Source: Aquila chrysaetos chrysaetos (taxonomy: Eukaryota; Chordata; Aves; Accipitriformes; Accipitridae). From it: a stretch of DNA of 64,000 nt. Made by a program: the position numbers and the translations under genes. The stretch is from the NCBI RefSeq assembly GCF_900496995.4, contig NC_044012.1:23908759-23972758 (forward strand), written 5' to 3'. Below the pieces are notes generated by a model. The model had not been told where the DNA came from. It saw nothing but the letters and a program-made list of their open reading frames with translations, and made no database searches. Positions 47,140-58,915 of this stretch are shown piece by piece (position 1 is the first letter of the stretch; every line of letters starts with the position of its first letter).

Positions 47140-50100
47140 GCTAACCAACAGCAAACTGAAACAAAGACACAGAAAGTAAGTTTAAAAACCAACAAGGTAC
47201 ACAACAGACAAGAAAGAATTAAAAAAAAGGGATGGGAGCTTGACAGAAGTAAATATAGAAATAATATTTTAAAAGTGACAGCACTAAGGAAAGACAAGAA
47301 AAAAATTATAAAATTAACACAGTGAATGGGATAAAAGTGAACGTAGAAATGGCATTTAAAAAAAAAAGATTAAGAAAATAAAGGAAAAAAAAAGGAAAAA
47401 TAAGGACAGGGAACTAAAAAGCAGACAGAAGAAGAAAAAGCAAAGGTGTAAAGGGACAGACAAGGAAAAAAAGAAAAGATACAGACAGTGACCTGTATAA
47501 AAGGTGACAGAAAATATTAAAAGCAATGAGGATTAGGGAAACAAAGAAAAAAAAATTAAAAATAAGGACAGCAAACTAAACAAACAGACACATAAAAAGT
47601 AAATTTTTAAAGTGATGGGGATTAAGAGAGGAAAAGATTAAAAAATAGAGACAGGAAACCAGACAAAAGTAGACATAAAAAAAATTGAAAATCCAAGGGA
47701 TTGAGAGAGGAAAGAATTAAAAAATAGGGGCAGTGAACTAGAACAGAAACATAGAAATAAAATTTTAAAAAATGCGGCTCTGAGGAAGGACAAGAAATAA
47801 TTCAAAAGTAAAGACATTGAACAGGATAGAAGTAGACATAGAACATTTTAAAAGAAACAAGGAGTAGGAGAAGTAGAGAAAAAAATTAAAAATAGGGACA
47901 ACAAGCTAAAACGGAGACATACAAAGTACATTTTTAAAGCTATGGGCTACATGACAGGCAGGAAACAATTAAAAAATAGGGATAGGCAGCTTGACAAAAG
48001 TAGGCATAGAAGGAAAATTTTAAAAGCAATGAGGTACAGAACAGACAGGAAAGAACTAAAAATAGGGACAGCAAACTAGATAAGAGTATACATAGAAGCA
48101 ACACTTTTAAAGCCAAGGCATTAAGAGAGGAAGGAATTAAACAATACTGATAGCAAATGAAAACAGAGGCATAGAACGAAAACTTTAAAGGCAAGGGAAC
48201 TAAGGAAAGACAAGAAATAATGAAGAAAAAACAGCAAACAGGATAAATATAGAAAGAAAAAAGATTTTAAGAGAGACAGGGATTAAGGAAAGACAAGAAA
48301 TAATTAAAAAATTGAAAACAGTGAACAGGATAAACATAGACAGAAAAGTTTAAAAACAATGGGGATTAAGGACATGAGGAAAAAATTAAGAAATAGTGAT
48401 GCTGAACTAAAATAGATGTAGAAAGAAAATTTTAAAAGTAAGGAAAGACAAGAAAATGTTAAAAAGACAGCAAAGAATAAAAGTAGGCATAGAAACGACA
48501 GTTAAAGCAAGGGGGATTATGGAAATAAAGGAAAAAATGAAAAAGGGACAGCAAACTAAAAGGGACGGAGAAAGAAAATTTAAAAAGCAATGGCATTAAG
48601 GAAAGACAAGAATTAAAAAACCCACAGTGAACAGGATAAAAGTAGAAAATTTATAAAGCAATGGGATTAGAGAAATAAAGGGAAAAAAATTAAAAATAGG
48701 GACAGCAAACTAAAACGGAGACATAGAAAGAAAATTTAAAAAGCAATGGCACTAGGGAAAGACAAGAAATAATTAAAAGAAAAGACAGCAAAGGGAATAA
48801 AAGTAGGCATAGCAAGAACATGTAAAAAGTAATAGGCATTAGGGAATAAGGGGAAAAATTAAATAACAGCAACATTGAACTAAAAAGGAGAAGTAGAAAA
48901 CAAATTTTAAAGGCAATGGCACTAAGGAAAACCAAGGGAAAAAAATTTAAAATAAAGACAGTGAATGAGTTAAAAGTAGAAAAAATTAAAAGCCAAGGGA
49001 TTAAGAGTGGAAAGAATTAAAAAATAGTGTCAGCAAACTACAACACAGACACAGAAAATTTTAAAAGCGAGGGCACTAAGGAAAGACAAGAAATAATTAA
49101 AAAATAAAGACAGTGAATGGAATAAAAGTAGGCAGAAAATCTTAAAAGCAATGGGGATTAAGGAAATGCAGAAAAAATTAAGAAATACCCAAGGCAAACT
49201 AAAATGAGGATACACGACAGGAAAAACTTAAAGAAAGTGAATAGGTTAAAGTAGACATAGAAAGAAACTGTAAAAAGTGATAGAGTACAGGACAGACAGG
49301 AAAGAATTAAAAAATAAAGATAGCAAACTAAAACCGAGAAATAGAAAGGAAATTTAAAAAGCTATGTGGTACAGGACAGAGAGGAAAAAATTAAAAAACA
49401 GAGACAGTGAACTAGATAAAAGTAGACAGAATATTTTAAAAGTGACAGGGCAGAAGACAGGAAAACATTAAAAAAATAGGGACAGCAACAGAATAAAAGT
49501 TGACATGCAAAAAAGTTTAACAGTGACGCCGTTAAAGAAAGGCAAGAAAAAATTACAAACTAGGGCTAGGGTGAAAGATAGAGATACGTATAAAGTAAAT
49601 CTAAAAAGCAACGGGCTACACGACAGAGACAAAAGAATTTAAAAAATAGAGCCAACGTACTAAACAGAGACATAGAAAGAAAATTTTAAAAGTAATGGAG
49701 TATATCAATAGGGTGAAAAAGAGAGAGACACATAGAAAGTAAATTTTTAAAGTGACTGGTATAGGCCAGACAGGAAAGAATTAAGAAACAGCGATATGCA
49801 GCTTCATAAAAGTAGACATAGAAGGAAAATTTTTAAAGTGATGGGGTACAGGACAGGAAAGAATTAAAAAATAGGGACACAGAACTGGATAAACGGGGAT
49901 AGAAAGACAATTTTTAAAAGTGATGGGAATAAGGAAAAAAAGGAAAGAGAAAAAAATGAAAAATAGGGACAGAGAACTACAGAAACTAAAGAAAAGACAT
50001 AGAAACAAAGTTTTTAAAGCAATGGGGTACAGGACAGACAAGAAAGCATTAAAAAATAGTGACAGCAAACTAAAACTGAGAAATAGCAGAGAAGTTTAAA

Positions 50101-50950
50101 AGTGATGGGGTGCAAGACAGAGAGGAAAAATTAAAAAACAGTAAACTGGATAAAAGCTGACAGAAAGAAAATTTTAACAGTGATGGCATTAAAGAAAGGC
50201 TAGGAAAAAAAAAATTAAAATAAGGGTAGGGTGAATAATAGAGACATAGAAAGAAAATGTAAAAAGCGACACAGTACATGACAGCCAGGAAAGAATCAAA
50301 AAGCTGTGATACGCAGCTTGATAAAAGTAGACATAGAGGGAAAATTTTAAAAATTATGGCGTATAAGGCAGAGACGAAAAAATTAGAAACTAGGGAGAGA
50401 AAATTAGATAAACAGAGATATAGAAAGAAAATTTTAAAAGCAACGCGGTGCAGGACAGAGACAAAAAAACTTAAAATATAGACAATGAACTGTACAAAAG
50501 CAGACATAGAAAGAAAATTTAAAAAGCGATGAGGTGCAGGACAGACAGGAAAGAAATAAAAAATAATGACAGTGAATTGGTTAACGTAGAAATATAAAGA
50601 AAATTTGAAAAGCAGTGGGGAACACGACAGGAAAGAATTAAAAAAATAGCAATAGGCAGCTTCATAAAAGAAGACAGAAAATTTTCAAAGTAACATGGTA
50701 CAGGACAGACAGGACATAATTAAAAAATAAAGACAGACAACTGGCTAAAACAAGACATAGAAAGAAAATATAAAAAGCAACCAGTAACAGGACATACAGG
50801 AAAGAATTAAAAAATAGGGACAGCGAACAAATAAACAGAGATGTAGAAAGAAAATTTTAAAAGCCAGATGGTACAGGACAGAGGACAAAATTTAAAAATA
50901 AAGACAGTAAGTAGGTTAAAGTAGGCATAGAAAGTAAATTTGAAAAATGT
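47140..50950 (+). repeat. A-rich 82-bp satellite (block 3)
   Basis: Longest uninterrupted block. Landmark GACATAGAAAGAAAATTTTAAAAGC with GG(G)(A/T)ACAGGACAGACAGGAAAGAATTAAAAAATAG variants. Minus-strand frames of 60-145 residues rich in Phe, Leu and Ser have a matching period of about 27-28 residues. Confidence 0.9.
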
Positions 50951-50954
50951 TGAG

Positions 50955-51022
50955 TGTTGCAGTTTAACCCCAACTGGCAACTAAGCACACAGCCACTTGT
51001 TCACTCCCCTTGCTGCAGCAGG
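50955..51022 (-). mobile_element. Family-1 LTR end fragment
   Basis: About 68 bases (AGTTTAACCCCAACTGGCAACTAAGCACA...) match the minus-orientation start of family 1 and stop inside the satellite. Confidence 0.6.
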
Positions 51023-51236
51023 AAAAATGTTAAAAATAGCAACAGCAAACTAAAACTAAGAAATAGAAAGGAAATTTAAAAGTGACAGGGCACAGGACAG
51101 AGAGGAAAAAATTAAAAAATAAAGACAGTTAACTGGATGAAAGTAGTCATAGAAAGAAAATTTTAAAAGCAACAGGGTACGTGACAGGCAGGAAATAAAA
51201 AAATAGCAATAGGCAGCTTCGTAAAAGTAGATGTAG

Positions 51237-51488
51237 TGCTACGGTTTAACCCCGGCTAGCAACTAAGCACCATACAGCTGCTCACTCACTCCCCCACAGC
51301 AGGATGGGGGGAGAATTGGAAGGGTAAATGTGAGAAAGAAACTCATGGGTTGATATAAAAGCAGTATAAAAAAGAGTTGTAAGAGTAAGGGGGGGGACAG
51401 GGAAATAAAACCCAAAAAAAACAAGCGATGCAAATGGAAACAATTGCTCACCACCAACCGACTGATGCCCAGCCAGACCCAAGCAACT
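51237..51488 (-). mobile_element. Partial family-1 LTR
   Basis: It starts TGCTACGGTTTAACCCCGGCTAGC and ends about 250 bases later near GATGCCCAGCCAGACCC, so the other half is missing. Confidence 0.8.
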
Positions 51489-51489
51489 G

Positions 51490-51780
51490 GGTACAGGACA
51501 GAGAGGGAGGAATTAAAAAATAGGGTCAGGGAGACAGATAGGGGAAGACAGAGAAATTAACTTTAAAAAGTAATGGTGTACAAGGCAGCACAGAAAAAAT
51601 AAAAAACAAGGAGAGGGAGCTGGTTAGAGAGAGACATATTAAATATTTAAAAGGCAAAGGGGTACTGGGCAGAGTTGGCAGAAGAATAACAAGTTTCAAG
51701 GAGCCATACATGTAGGTGGGCAGGCAGAGTGGGAGACGGAGGAAGGGATGCAGGCAGACATCTAAAAAAGGGTGGCAGAG
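51490..51780 (+). repeat. 82-bp satellite, GC-richer margin
   Basis: Units such as AATTAAAAAATAGGGTCAGGGAGACAGA mix G-rich spacers with the A-rich core. It borders module 1. Confidence 0.7.
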
Positions 51781-51814
51781 TTGGGCCAGGACATAGAGGA
51801 GAGGACGTGCGACT

Positions 51815-52440
51815 CACCACAGCTCCTGGTGCCAGCAGGAGACCTTCAGCACTCCGACACTTCTCCCTCCGCCTCTGCCCCTTCTTCTGTAGTGCTGGCT
51901 GATCCTTGCCCACTCAGCAGCACACAGCGGACGCCTCAAAGCTCCTGATCCACAAGGCTCACGTGTGTAGCCAATGGAGGCCTGAAACAGCTCAGAGGGA
52001 TCCTTCCTCACCACAGGGACTGGCCATTCCTTGCTGGAGGCACCTGCCTACAAGACCCCCTTGGACTCCCTCCTCAGCCAGTTGCCCTCCATCAGCTCCC
52101 TCAGGCAGGCTTGCCCAGGCAGCCCCCTTTACAGCTGGAGCCCCTTCACACAGCAGGGCCAGCCCCATCCTCAGCCTCACTGGCCACACCTGGGGCTGCC
52201 CCAGCTCCAGCCCCAGCTGGAGTCCATCAGGAGCAGGGGGCCATTGCCAAAGCCCCACAGCACATCACGCCCTCTCCGGCACCTGTCCGCAGCCACAAGC
52301 TCTGCACCCGAGAGCTGCAAACACACCCAGGGGCACAGAGGAGGCAGGAAAAGTTTATTAATGCACGTAAGAAATCCTGGCAGTGAGTTGGCTACAAGGC
52401 TCAGTGCCCAAAGGCAGCAGGACAGGACGATAAAGGGGAA
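51815..52440 (-). other. Gene-like module 1 (splice donors, AATAAA) within the satellite
   Basis: GC-rich, unlike the satellite around it. Read on the minus strand: a segment whose frame contains ALSLVANSLPGFLTCINK runs into AATAAA (52359-52354), followed by GT-rich sequence. Then comes a region homologous to the TATA-bearing part of module 3, here with TATA replaced (GTGTGAAGGGGC). Next are a donor GTGAGGAAGGATCC at about 52015, a segment with CACTACAGAAGAAGGGGCAG, and a donor GAGCTGTG/GTGAGT at about 51818. The order (3' end, then promoter, then 5' exons) fits the junction between two head-to-tail transcription units. A multi-exon gene remnant is the inference; no complete frame is present. 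Confidence 0.45.
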
Positions 52441-53215
52441 CAGAAAAGCAGGAGGAAGGACAGAGGGACATAGAGGTGTGACAGGATGCTGCGAACAACG
52501 GAGGGATGAGGAGCAGGACAGGGGTGCAGAGAGAGGAGAGATTGAGCAAAAAACAGAGACAGAGAGGAATAAATAAGAGACAGGAAGCAGGGCAGGGGGG
52601 AGGGACTGGCAGGACAACAAGATAGAGACAAGGGACAGAAAAATTCTGAAGTGATGGGGAGAAGAACCAGCAAGAAATAAATAGAAACAGGGAGCTGGGT
52701 AGAGGTAGATGTAGAAAGAAAATTTCGAAAACTGACAGGGTACAAGAAACATAGGCAAGAACTAACAAATAGGGACAGGGAGATAGAAAGAGGGAGATAT
52801 AGAAAGAAAATGTAAGAAGTGACAGGGTACAAGACAGAGAGGAAAGAATTAAGAACTAGAGCCAGGGAGATGAAGAAAGGGAGACATAGAAAGAAAATTT
52901 TGAAAGCAACAGGAGACAAGGATCATAGACAAGAATTAAAAAACAGGTACACAGAGCTGCATAGAGGGAGACGCAGGAAGGAAATGTGAAAAGCAACAGG
53001 GTACAAGAAACACAGGCAAGAAATTAAAATTAGGTCAGGGAGACAGAGAGAGGGAAAGATAGCAAGACAATTTAAAAAGAACAACTGGGTTTAAGAAACA
53101 TGCAAGAATTTACAAAATAGGGGTGGAGAGGTAGAAAGGAAGTTTCTAAAGCAATGGGGTACAAGAAACATAGGCAAGAATTAAAAAATAGGGACAGGGA
53201 GCCCGATAGAAGGAA
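52441..53215 (+). repeat. 82-bp satellite, GC-richer variant
   Basis: Units of GGGTACAAGAAACATAGGCAAGAATTAAAAAATAGGGACAGGGAG with GATATAGAAAGAAAATTT. Related to block 3 but with more G. Confidence 0.75.
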
Positions 53216-53703
53216 ATGGTGGTGGACTGACCTTGACTGGCTGCCAGGTACCCACCAAGCCACTCTATTGCTCCCCCTCCTCAACAAGGCAGGGGCGTAG
53301 AAAATACAACAGAAAAGCTTGTGGGTCGAGATAAGGACAAAGAGATCACTCACCAGATACTGTCACAGGTAAAACAGACTCGACTTGTGGAAACTAATTT
53401 AGTTTATTGTCAATCAAAATCAGAGTAGGATAATAAGAACAAATCTAAAAAACACCTTCCCCTATCCCTCTCTTTTTTCCTGGGTTCATCTTCACCCCTG
53501 ACTTTTCTACCTCCTCCCCCCAAGCAGCGCAGGGGGAAAGGGAGTGGGGGTTGCAGTCAATCACAAATTGTCTCTGCCACTCCTTCCTCTTTCACACTCT
53601 TCTTCTGTTCCAGTGTGGGGTGCCTCCCACAGGGCCACAGGTCCTGCCAGAAAACCTGCTCCAGCATGGGCTCCTCTTCACAGTATCACAGCCTCCTTCG
53701 GGT
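53215..53703 (-). mobile_element. Partial LTR, family 2
   Basis: It resembles the start of the next element (GCTTGTGGGTCGAGATAAGGAC, GATCACTCACCA, TCGACTTGTGGAAAC) but stops after CCTCCTTCGGG. The two lie head to tail with no spacer. Confidence 0.65.
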
Positions 53704-54694
53704 GTGCAGTGGTTTAAGCCTAGCCAGTAACAAAGCACCACACAGCTGCTCGCTCATTCCTCCCCTCCAGTCCTGGTGGGATGAGGAGAAATTATAAAGA
53801 AAAGCTCGTGGGTCGAGACAAGGACTGGGAGGGATCACTCACCACTTATGGTCATGGGCAAAAGACAGGCTCAACTTGGGGAAGAAACAAAATCAATTTA
53901 ATTGACTACAAATCAAATCAAAACAAGGATATTAGGAAGTCAAACCAAACCTTAGAACGCCTTCCCCCCACCCCTCCCTCCTTCCCAGCTTAGCTCCACT
54001 CCCAGTTCTCTCTACCTCCTCCCCTGCCAGTGCAGGGGGATGGGGAATGGGGGTTGGGGTCAGTTTGTCACACGTCTCTGCTGCTCCTTCCTCCTCAGGG
54101 GGAGGACTCCTCACTTTTCCCCTGCTCCAGTGTGGGGTCCCTCCCACGGGAGATAGTCCTTCACAAACTTCTCCAATGTGAGTCCTTCCCACGGGCTGCA
54201 GTTCTTCACAAACTTCCCTGGCGTAGGTCCTTTCTGTGGGCTGATCTTCAGGCACAGACTACTCCAGCGCGGGCTTTCCCATGGAGTCATGGCCATCTTG
54301 GGGGGCACCCACCTGCTCCGGCGTGGGGTCCTCCACGGGCTGCAGGTGGGCATCTGCTCCACCATTCACCTCCATGGGCTGGGGGGGGGGACGACAGCCT
54401 GCCGTCTCACCACGGGCTGCAGGGGCATCCCCTCCTCTGGCGCACCTCCTCCCCTCCTTCTTCACTGACCTCGGTATATGCACAGGGGTTTCTCTCACAT
54501 TCCAATCCCCTCACTCACTGCAAGTTCCCCCTGTTAAATATGTTCTCCCAGAGCACCACCATCGCTGATGGGCTCGGCCTGGGCCAGAGGTGGGTCTGGC
54601 TTGGAGCCGGGGAAGCTTCTAGCAGCTTCTCACAGGAGCCACCCCTGCAGCCCCTCCCCTGCTACCAAAAACTCCACCACACAAACCCAAAGCA
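53704..54694 (-). mobile_element. LTR, family 2 (about 1 kb)
   Basis: Its first 60 bases (GTGGTTTAAGCCTAGCCAGTAACAAAGCACCACACAGCTGCTCGCTCATTCC) resemble the U5 end of family 1, which sets the minus orientation. The middle contains degenerate repeats around CACGGGCTGCAG and CTGCTCCGGCGTGGGGTCC. It ends near CTACCAAAAACTCCACCACACAAACCC. Confidence 0.7.
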
Positions 54695-54697
54695 GCA

Positions 54698-55160
54698 TGC
54701 ATCCACCTGCTCTGGCATGGGGTCCTCCCCGGGCTGCAGGTGGATATCTGCTCCACCGTGGACCTCTGCTGGGTCCCCGTGGGCTGCACGGGGACAACAT
54801 GCATCACCATCGTCTGTCTTCACCACAGGCTGCAGGGCAAGCCCTGCTCTGGCACCTGGATCACCTCCTCCCTCTGCTTCTTCACTGATCTTGGTGCCTG
54901 CAGGGCTGTTTCACACTCCCATTTTCTGCATCACAGCTTCTGCGCAGCATTTTTTAGCCCTCCTTAAATATCACAGAGGTGCTACCAGCGTTGCTGGTTG
55001 GCTCAGCTTTGACCAGCAGCAGATCCATCTTGGAGCTAGAACTAGCTGTGCCCAACATGGGGGCAATGCCAGGTGCCTTCTCACAAAACCCACCCCTGCA
55101 GGTCGTGCACCCCCTTGCCCCACCTAACAAAACCTTGCCACGTAAACCCACAACAGCAAT
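54698..55160 (-). mobile_element. Second, truncated family-2 LTR copy
   Basis: It repeats the second half of the preceding LTR, from CACCTGCTCTGGCATGGGGTCCTCCCCGGGCTGCAGGTGGATATCTGC to ACCTAACAAAACCTTGCCACGTAAACCC. The head-to-tail junction suggests unequal recombination between LTRs or a nested insertion. Confidence 0.7.
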
Positions 55161-55164
55161 TGGC

Positions 55165-55920
55165 TACAGGGCAGAGAGGAAGGATTGAAAAATAGGGACA
55201 GGGAGACACAGAAAGGGGGGGGGAGGGGGAATAGTGATGGGCTACAGGACAGAGAGGAGGCACTAATAAAAAGGGAGAGGGTACCAGACTGAGATGGACA
55301 AAAACAAAGATTAGTGATGGGCCACAGGGCAGAGAGGGAGGAATTAAAAAAGGGGATGGTGCAGTGGACAGAGAGCGACTGAGAAATACCAAAAACATCA
55401 ATGATCTAAAGGGAAGAGAGAGGAGAAATAAAGAATAGGGACAGGCAGCCAGAAAGAGAGCGAGCAATAAAGACAAAAATGGGCTATGGGACAGAGAGGG
55501 AAGAAATTAAAACATAGGGACAGGGACCTGGAACGAGTGAATCTAAGAAAGAAAAAGTATACCAGAATACAGGGCAGAGGAAGAGCAATTTAAAAATAGA
55601 GACACAGTGCCAGACAGAGAACTGCGGTGGGGTGAAGGACTAAAGAGCAGATGGGGAGAAATTAAAACAATTGGGATAGGAAGACAGACAGATAGATTGA
55701 GAAAGACAAAAGTAGTGATGGCCTGCAGGACAGAGACAGAGGATGAAAAAAAGAGGGGCAGGGAACAGGACACAAGCGCAGAGAGAAAAAGAACATGCAG
55801 AGGTAGAACGACAAAGAAAGAGGGGGAATTGGAGAATGAGAGAGGGAGAGGTACAGGGAAGCTAAAAAAATGACAGCAGTAAGAGAAAGAGAAGGGAGGG
55901 GACAGGGATGCCGAAGAAGG
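55165..55920 (+). repeat. 82-bp satellite, G-rich variant
   Basis: Units of GGG(A/C)CAGAGAGG(G)AGGAATTAAAAA(A)...GGGACAGGGAG. The shared ATAGGGACAG core links it to the A-rich blocks. Confidence 0.7.
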
Positions 55921-55944
55921 GTGACACGGCCCCCAGGGTCCAGG

Positions 55945-56420
55945 ACTTACTGCAGCTCCCACTCTCAGAGCTGCTGGGAGAATTTGAAAGTTTGGGTGCA
56001 TCTTTCTCTGTGTTTCTCTCTCCCTCCCTTCCTCTTCTGTAGCTCCAGTAACTTGACTGTGATCCACCTAAGAGAATAGATTGGCGTCTTACAGCTCTTA
56101 CAACATGAGGCTTCCTAGATACACAACCTCATGCGTGCACACACTACATGGCTGTACTGTGCTTTTGGTTACACATACAGACCCTGCCCTGCACACCGGT
56201 GATAGGATCTGCTGAGGACTATGCTAAGATGGATCCTTCCTCACCTGGAGAGGCAAGCTGTCTCCTGTCTGCAGCTGGAGGCAGCTGCCAGCTGGATCTC
56301 TTTTATTTTATTCTTCAGCTGCTTTACCTTTTTCTGGCCTCTCCAGCTTCAGCTGTGGCAGCTCCTGTCCACAGCCAGTAAGTCTTCAGCTGTCCCTTTT
56401 TGCCTGTGCCGCTAGGAGAA
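55945..56420 (-). other. Gene-like module 2 within the satellite
   Basis: Minus strand: an AATAAAATAAAAG stretch near 56310 sits where module 3 has its TATA box. It is followed by CTCCAG/GTGAGGAAGGATCC at about 56246, matching the donor of module 1. Then comes a possible acceptor TTCTCTTAG and a segment GGAGCTACAGAAGAGGAAGGG, matching GCACTACAGAAGAAGGGGC of module 1. It ends in a donor GGAGCTGCA/GTAAGTCC at about 55947. The last donor lies 4.13 kb from that of module 1. Confidence 0.42.
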
Positions 56421-56621
56421 TGAAGCCAAAGGCAACGCACACAAACCTGAGCCAGATGCAGTCAACAACATCTGCAGAGAGGAACTGACAACTGAGTCCT
56501 CAGTGCTGTTACTGATTTGTCATTGATTTATTATTAGTTAGAATTAATTATATTTAATTTTAATATTTTAGCAAAATCATATATATGTTGTATTTTATAC
56601 ATTTAACCACCAACCAGTGTC
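56421..56621. other. AT-rich gap between module 2 and an LTR
   Basis: Short AT-rich DNA. Nothing recognised. Confidence 0.4.
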
Positions 56622-57299
56622 TGTTGTGAAATCTCCTGTATAGCCCCGTACCAAGACCAGAGAAATTGGCTAAAATCATCTAGTAGGAACATTTAGAACT
56701 TAGATAACAAGATAAAGAAATTAAAATCTGATTATAAAAGAGTTTGGTTTGATTAAAAAGTAGAAAATTGTGAAGCGTAAGTATGGGAGTGTTAAGTTTG
56801 AAATGTAGCCTTAGGAACTTAGGAGCTTAGAAAATGTATAATGTGTAACCATAAGTATTGTTCAAAATCATTTAACCACAGAAGTTTTGACAAAGATTGG
56901 TAGTCTTGTAGTGTTTGTTTTGAAAACTAAGGAAACCGTTATGGACACCAGTTTGCTGCTTGGAGACACCTGAGAGGTCAAGAAGCAGATGAGTGAGGAA
57001 GACTATGAAAGACCACCCGAGGACTCCTGAGGACCACCAGAGACCTTCACTGCGCCTGCGTAAAGGACATTTACATATGCTAATGATTTCCCAGAAGTCT
57101 AATGAATATGTGTAACTTTTCTTGGAAATCTAATGAATATGCATCAATAAGTCTTAATATAATGTGTATTGTTTTGGTGACAGGTGTGCGTGGTTTGTGA
57201 GAGGACTCGCCCGCGCACCCGGCCGTCAATAAAGAAGTGTCTGCTTATCTACACTAAATTGGTGTTGATAAGTTCTTCATTCCGAGCTTTTCGGTAACA
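56622..57299 (+). mobile_element. LTR of a third ERV family (ends approximate)
   Basis: It begins near TGTTGTGAAATCTCCTGTAT and ends TTTTCGGTAACA. AATAAA lies at 57228-57233, followed by a T-rich U5. Flanks GTGTC and GTGCT match only in their first three bases. Confidence 0.65.
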
Positions 57300-57401
57300 G
57301 TGCTGCCTCTGGGAGAGAGAAAGAGCAAGCAACTGTTACCCACAGTGACTACTATAGCTTTCCTCAGGCAAGAACCCCTCCTGCTGCAGGAGCTTCTGGA
57401 G

Positions 57402-57978
57402 TGTCCTAGTTTCAGCTGGAATAGAGTTAACTGTCTTCCTAGTAGCTGGTACAGTGCTATGTTTTGAGTTCAGTATGTGAAGAATGTTGGTAACACCGAT
57501 GTTTTCAGTTGCTGCTAGTAGTGTTTAGACTAATGTCAAGGATTTTTCAGCTTCTCATGCCCAGCCAGCGAGAAAGCTGGAGGGGCACAAGAAGTTGGCA
57601 CAGGACACAGCCAGGGCACCTGACCCAAACTGGCCAACAGGGTATTCCATACCATGTGACGTCCCATCCAGTATAGGAACTGGGAAGTGGGGGCGGGGAA
57701 TCGCCGCTCGGGGACTAGCTGGGTGCCGGTCGGTGGGTGGTGAGCAATTACACTGTGTATCATTTGTACATTCCAATCCTTTCATTATTGCTGTTGTCAT
57801 TTTATTAGTGTTATCATTATCATTATTCGTTTCTTCTTTTCTGTTCTATTAAACTGTTCTTATCTCAACCCGTGGATTTGCTTCTTTTCCCGATTTTCTC
57901 CCCCATCCCACTGGGTGGGGGGGGAGTGAGTGAGTGGCTGCGTGGTGCTTAGTTGCTGGGTGGGGTTAAACCACGACA
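57402..57978 (+). mobile_element. Solo LTR, family 1, perfect target duplication
   Basis: TGTCCTAGTTTCAGCTGGAA to GGGTTAAACCACGACA, flanked by TGGAG on both sides (57397-57401 and 57979-57983). The 5-bp duplication and lack of internal sequence show a solo LTR formed after integration. Confidence 0.95.
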
Positions 57979-58051
57979 TGGAGATGCTGCTCTTTCCTCG
58001 AACTGATGCTAACGGCACCTGCATTTATGGAGAATAAAGCTTATTCAAGGG

Positions 58052-58611
58052 TGTCATGGTTTAACCCCAGCTGGCAACTAAGCACAATGCAGCCACTCAT
58101 TCACTGCCCCGCCCTACCACAGTGGGATGGGGGAGAGAATTGGAGGGGGAAAAAAAAGTAAAACTCGTGGGTTGAGATAAAGACAGTTTAATAGGACAGA
58201 AAAGGAAGGGAAACTACTACTACTACTAGAATATACAAAACAAGAGATGCACAATACAATTGCTCACCACCTGCTGACCGATGCCCAGCCGATCCCTGAG
58301 CCGCAGTGCCCCCTGGCCCACTGCCCCCAGTTTATATACTGGGGCATGACATAATATGGTATGAAATACCCCTTTGGCTTGTTTGGGTCAGCTGTCGTTG
58401 CTGTGTCCCCTCCCAGTTTCTTGTGTACTCCCAACCTCCGCTGGCAGGGCAGTATGAGAAGCTGAAAAGTCTTTGACTTGGTATAAACACTGCTTAGCAA
58501 CAACTAAAACATCAGTGTGTTATCAAATTATTCTCATCCTAAATCCAAAACACAGCACTATACCAGCTACTTAGGAAGAAAATTAACTTTATTCCAGCCA
58601 AAACCAGGACA
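58052..58611 (-). mobile_element. Solo LTR, family 1, perfect target duplication
   Basis: TGTCATGGTTTAACCCCAGC to CCAGCCAAAACCAGGACA, flanked by AAGGG on both sides (58047-58051 and 58612-58616). Confidence 0.95.
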
Positions 58612-58915
58612 AAGGGCCAGCTTGCTGCCATGAGGGCAGGATTTGGGGGCAGTCAGTGGCTATGGGACAGGCTTCAGGGGAGATGCTGGAGTTGGGGACA
58701 GCAGCATGGGGTGAGCAGGGCTGGAAGAGTTTTTTTGAGTTGGGGATGCACCCAGTGCCTTTTCCAGGGGGCGGGAAGGCCTCCAGGTACCCAGAGGGAC
58801 GGGAGCAGCCATCTCCTGCCCCTCTTCCTGCTTCCTCTCCACCAGGTCTCAGAAAATCCCTCGGAGCTGCCCTGATGGGGCCCCACTCCAACTGACCATC
58901 AACCTGTTGCACTAG
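58612..58915. other. GC-rich interval between two LTRs
   Basis: Similar in composition to the gene-like modules, and separated from module 3 only by the LTR at 58916. A minus-strand frame of about 100 residues (58912-58589) is open but continues into the neighbouring LTR. It may be a continuation of module 3. Confidence 0.35.

Noticed and set aside
40120-53215. Dozens of minus-strand frames of 60-145 residues rich in Phe, Leu and Ser, resembling membrane proteins
   Set aside because: They follow the 82-bp period of the A-rich satellite (T-rich on the minus strand), so their hydrophobicity is a by-product of composition.
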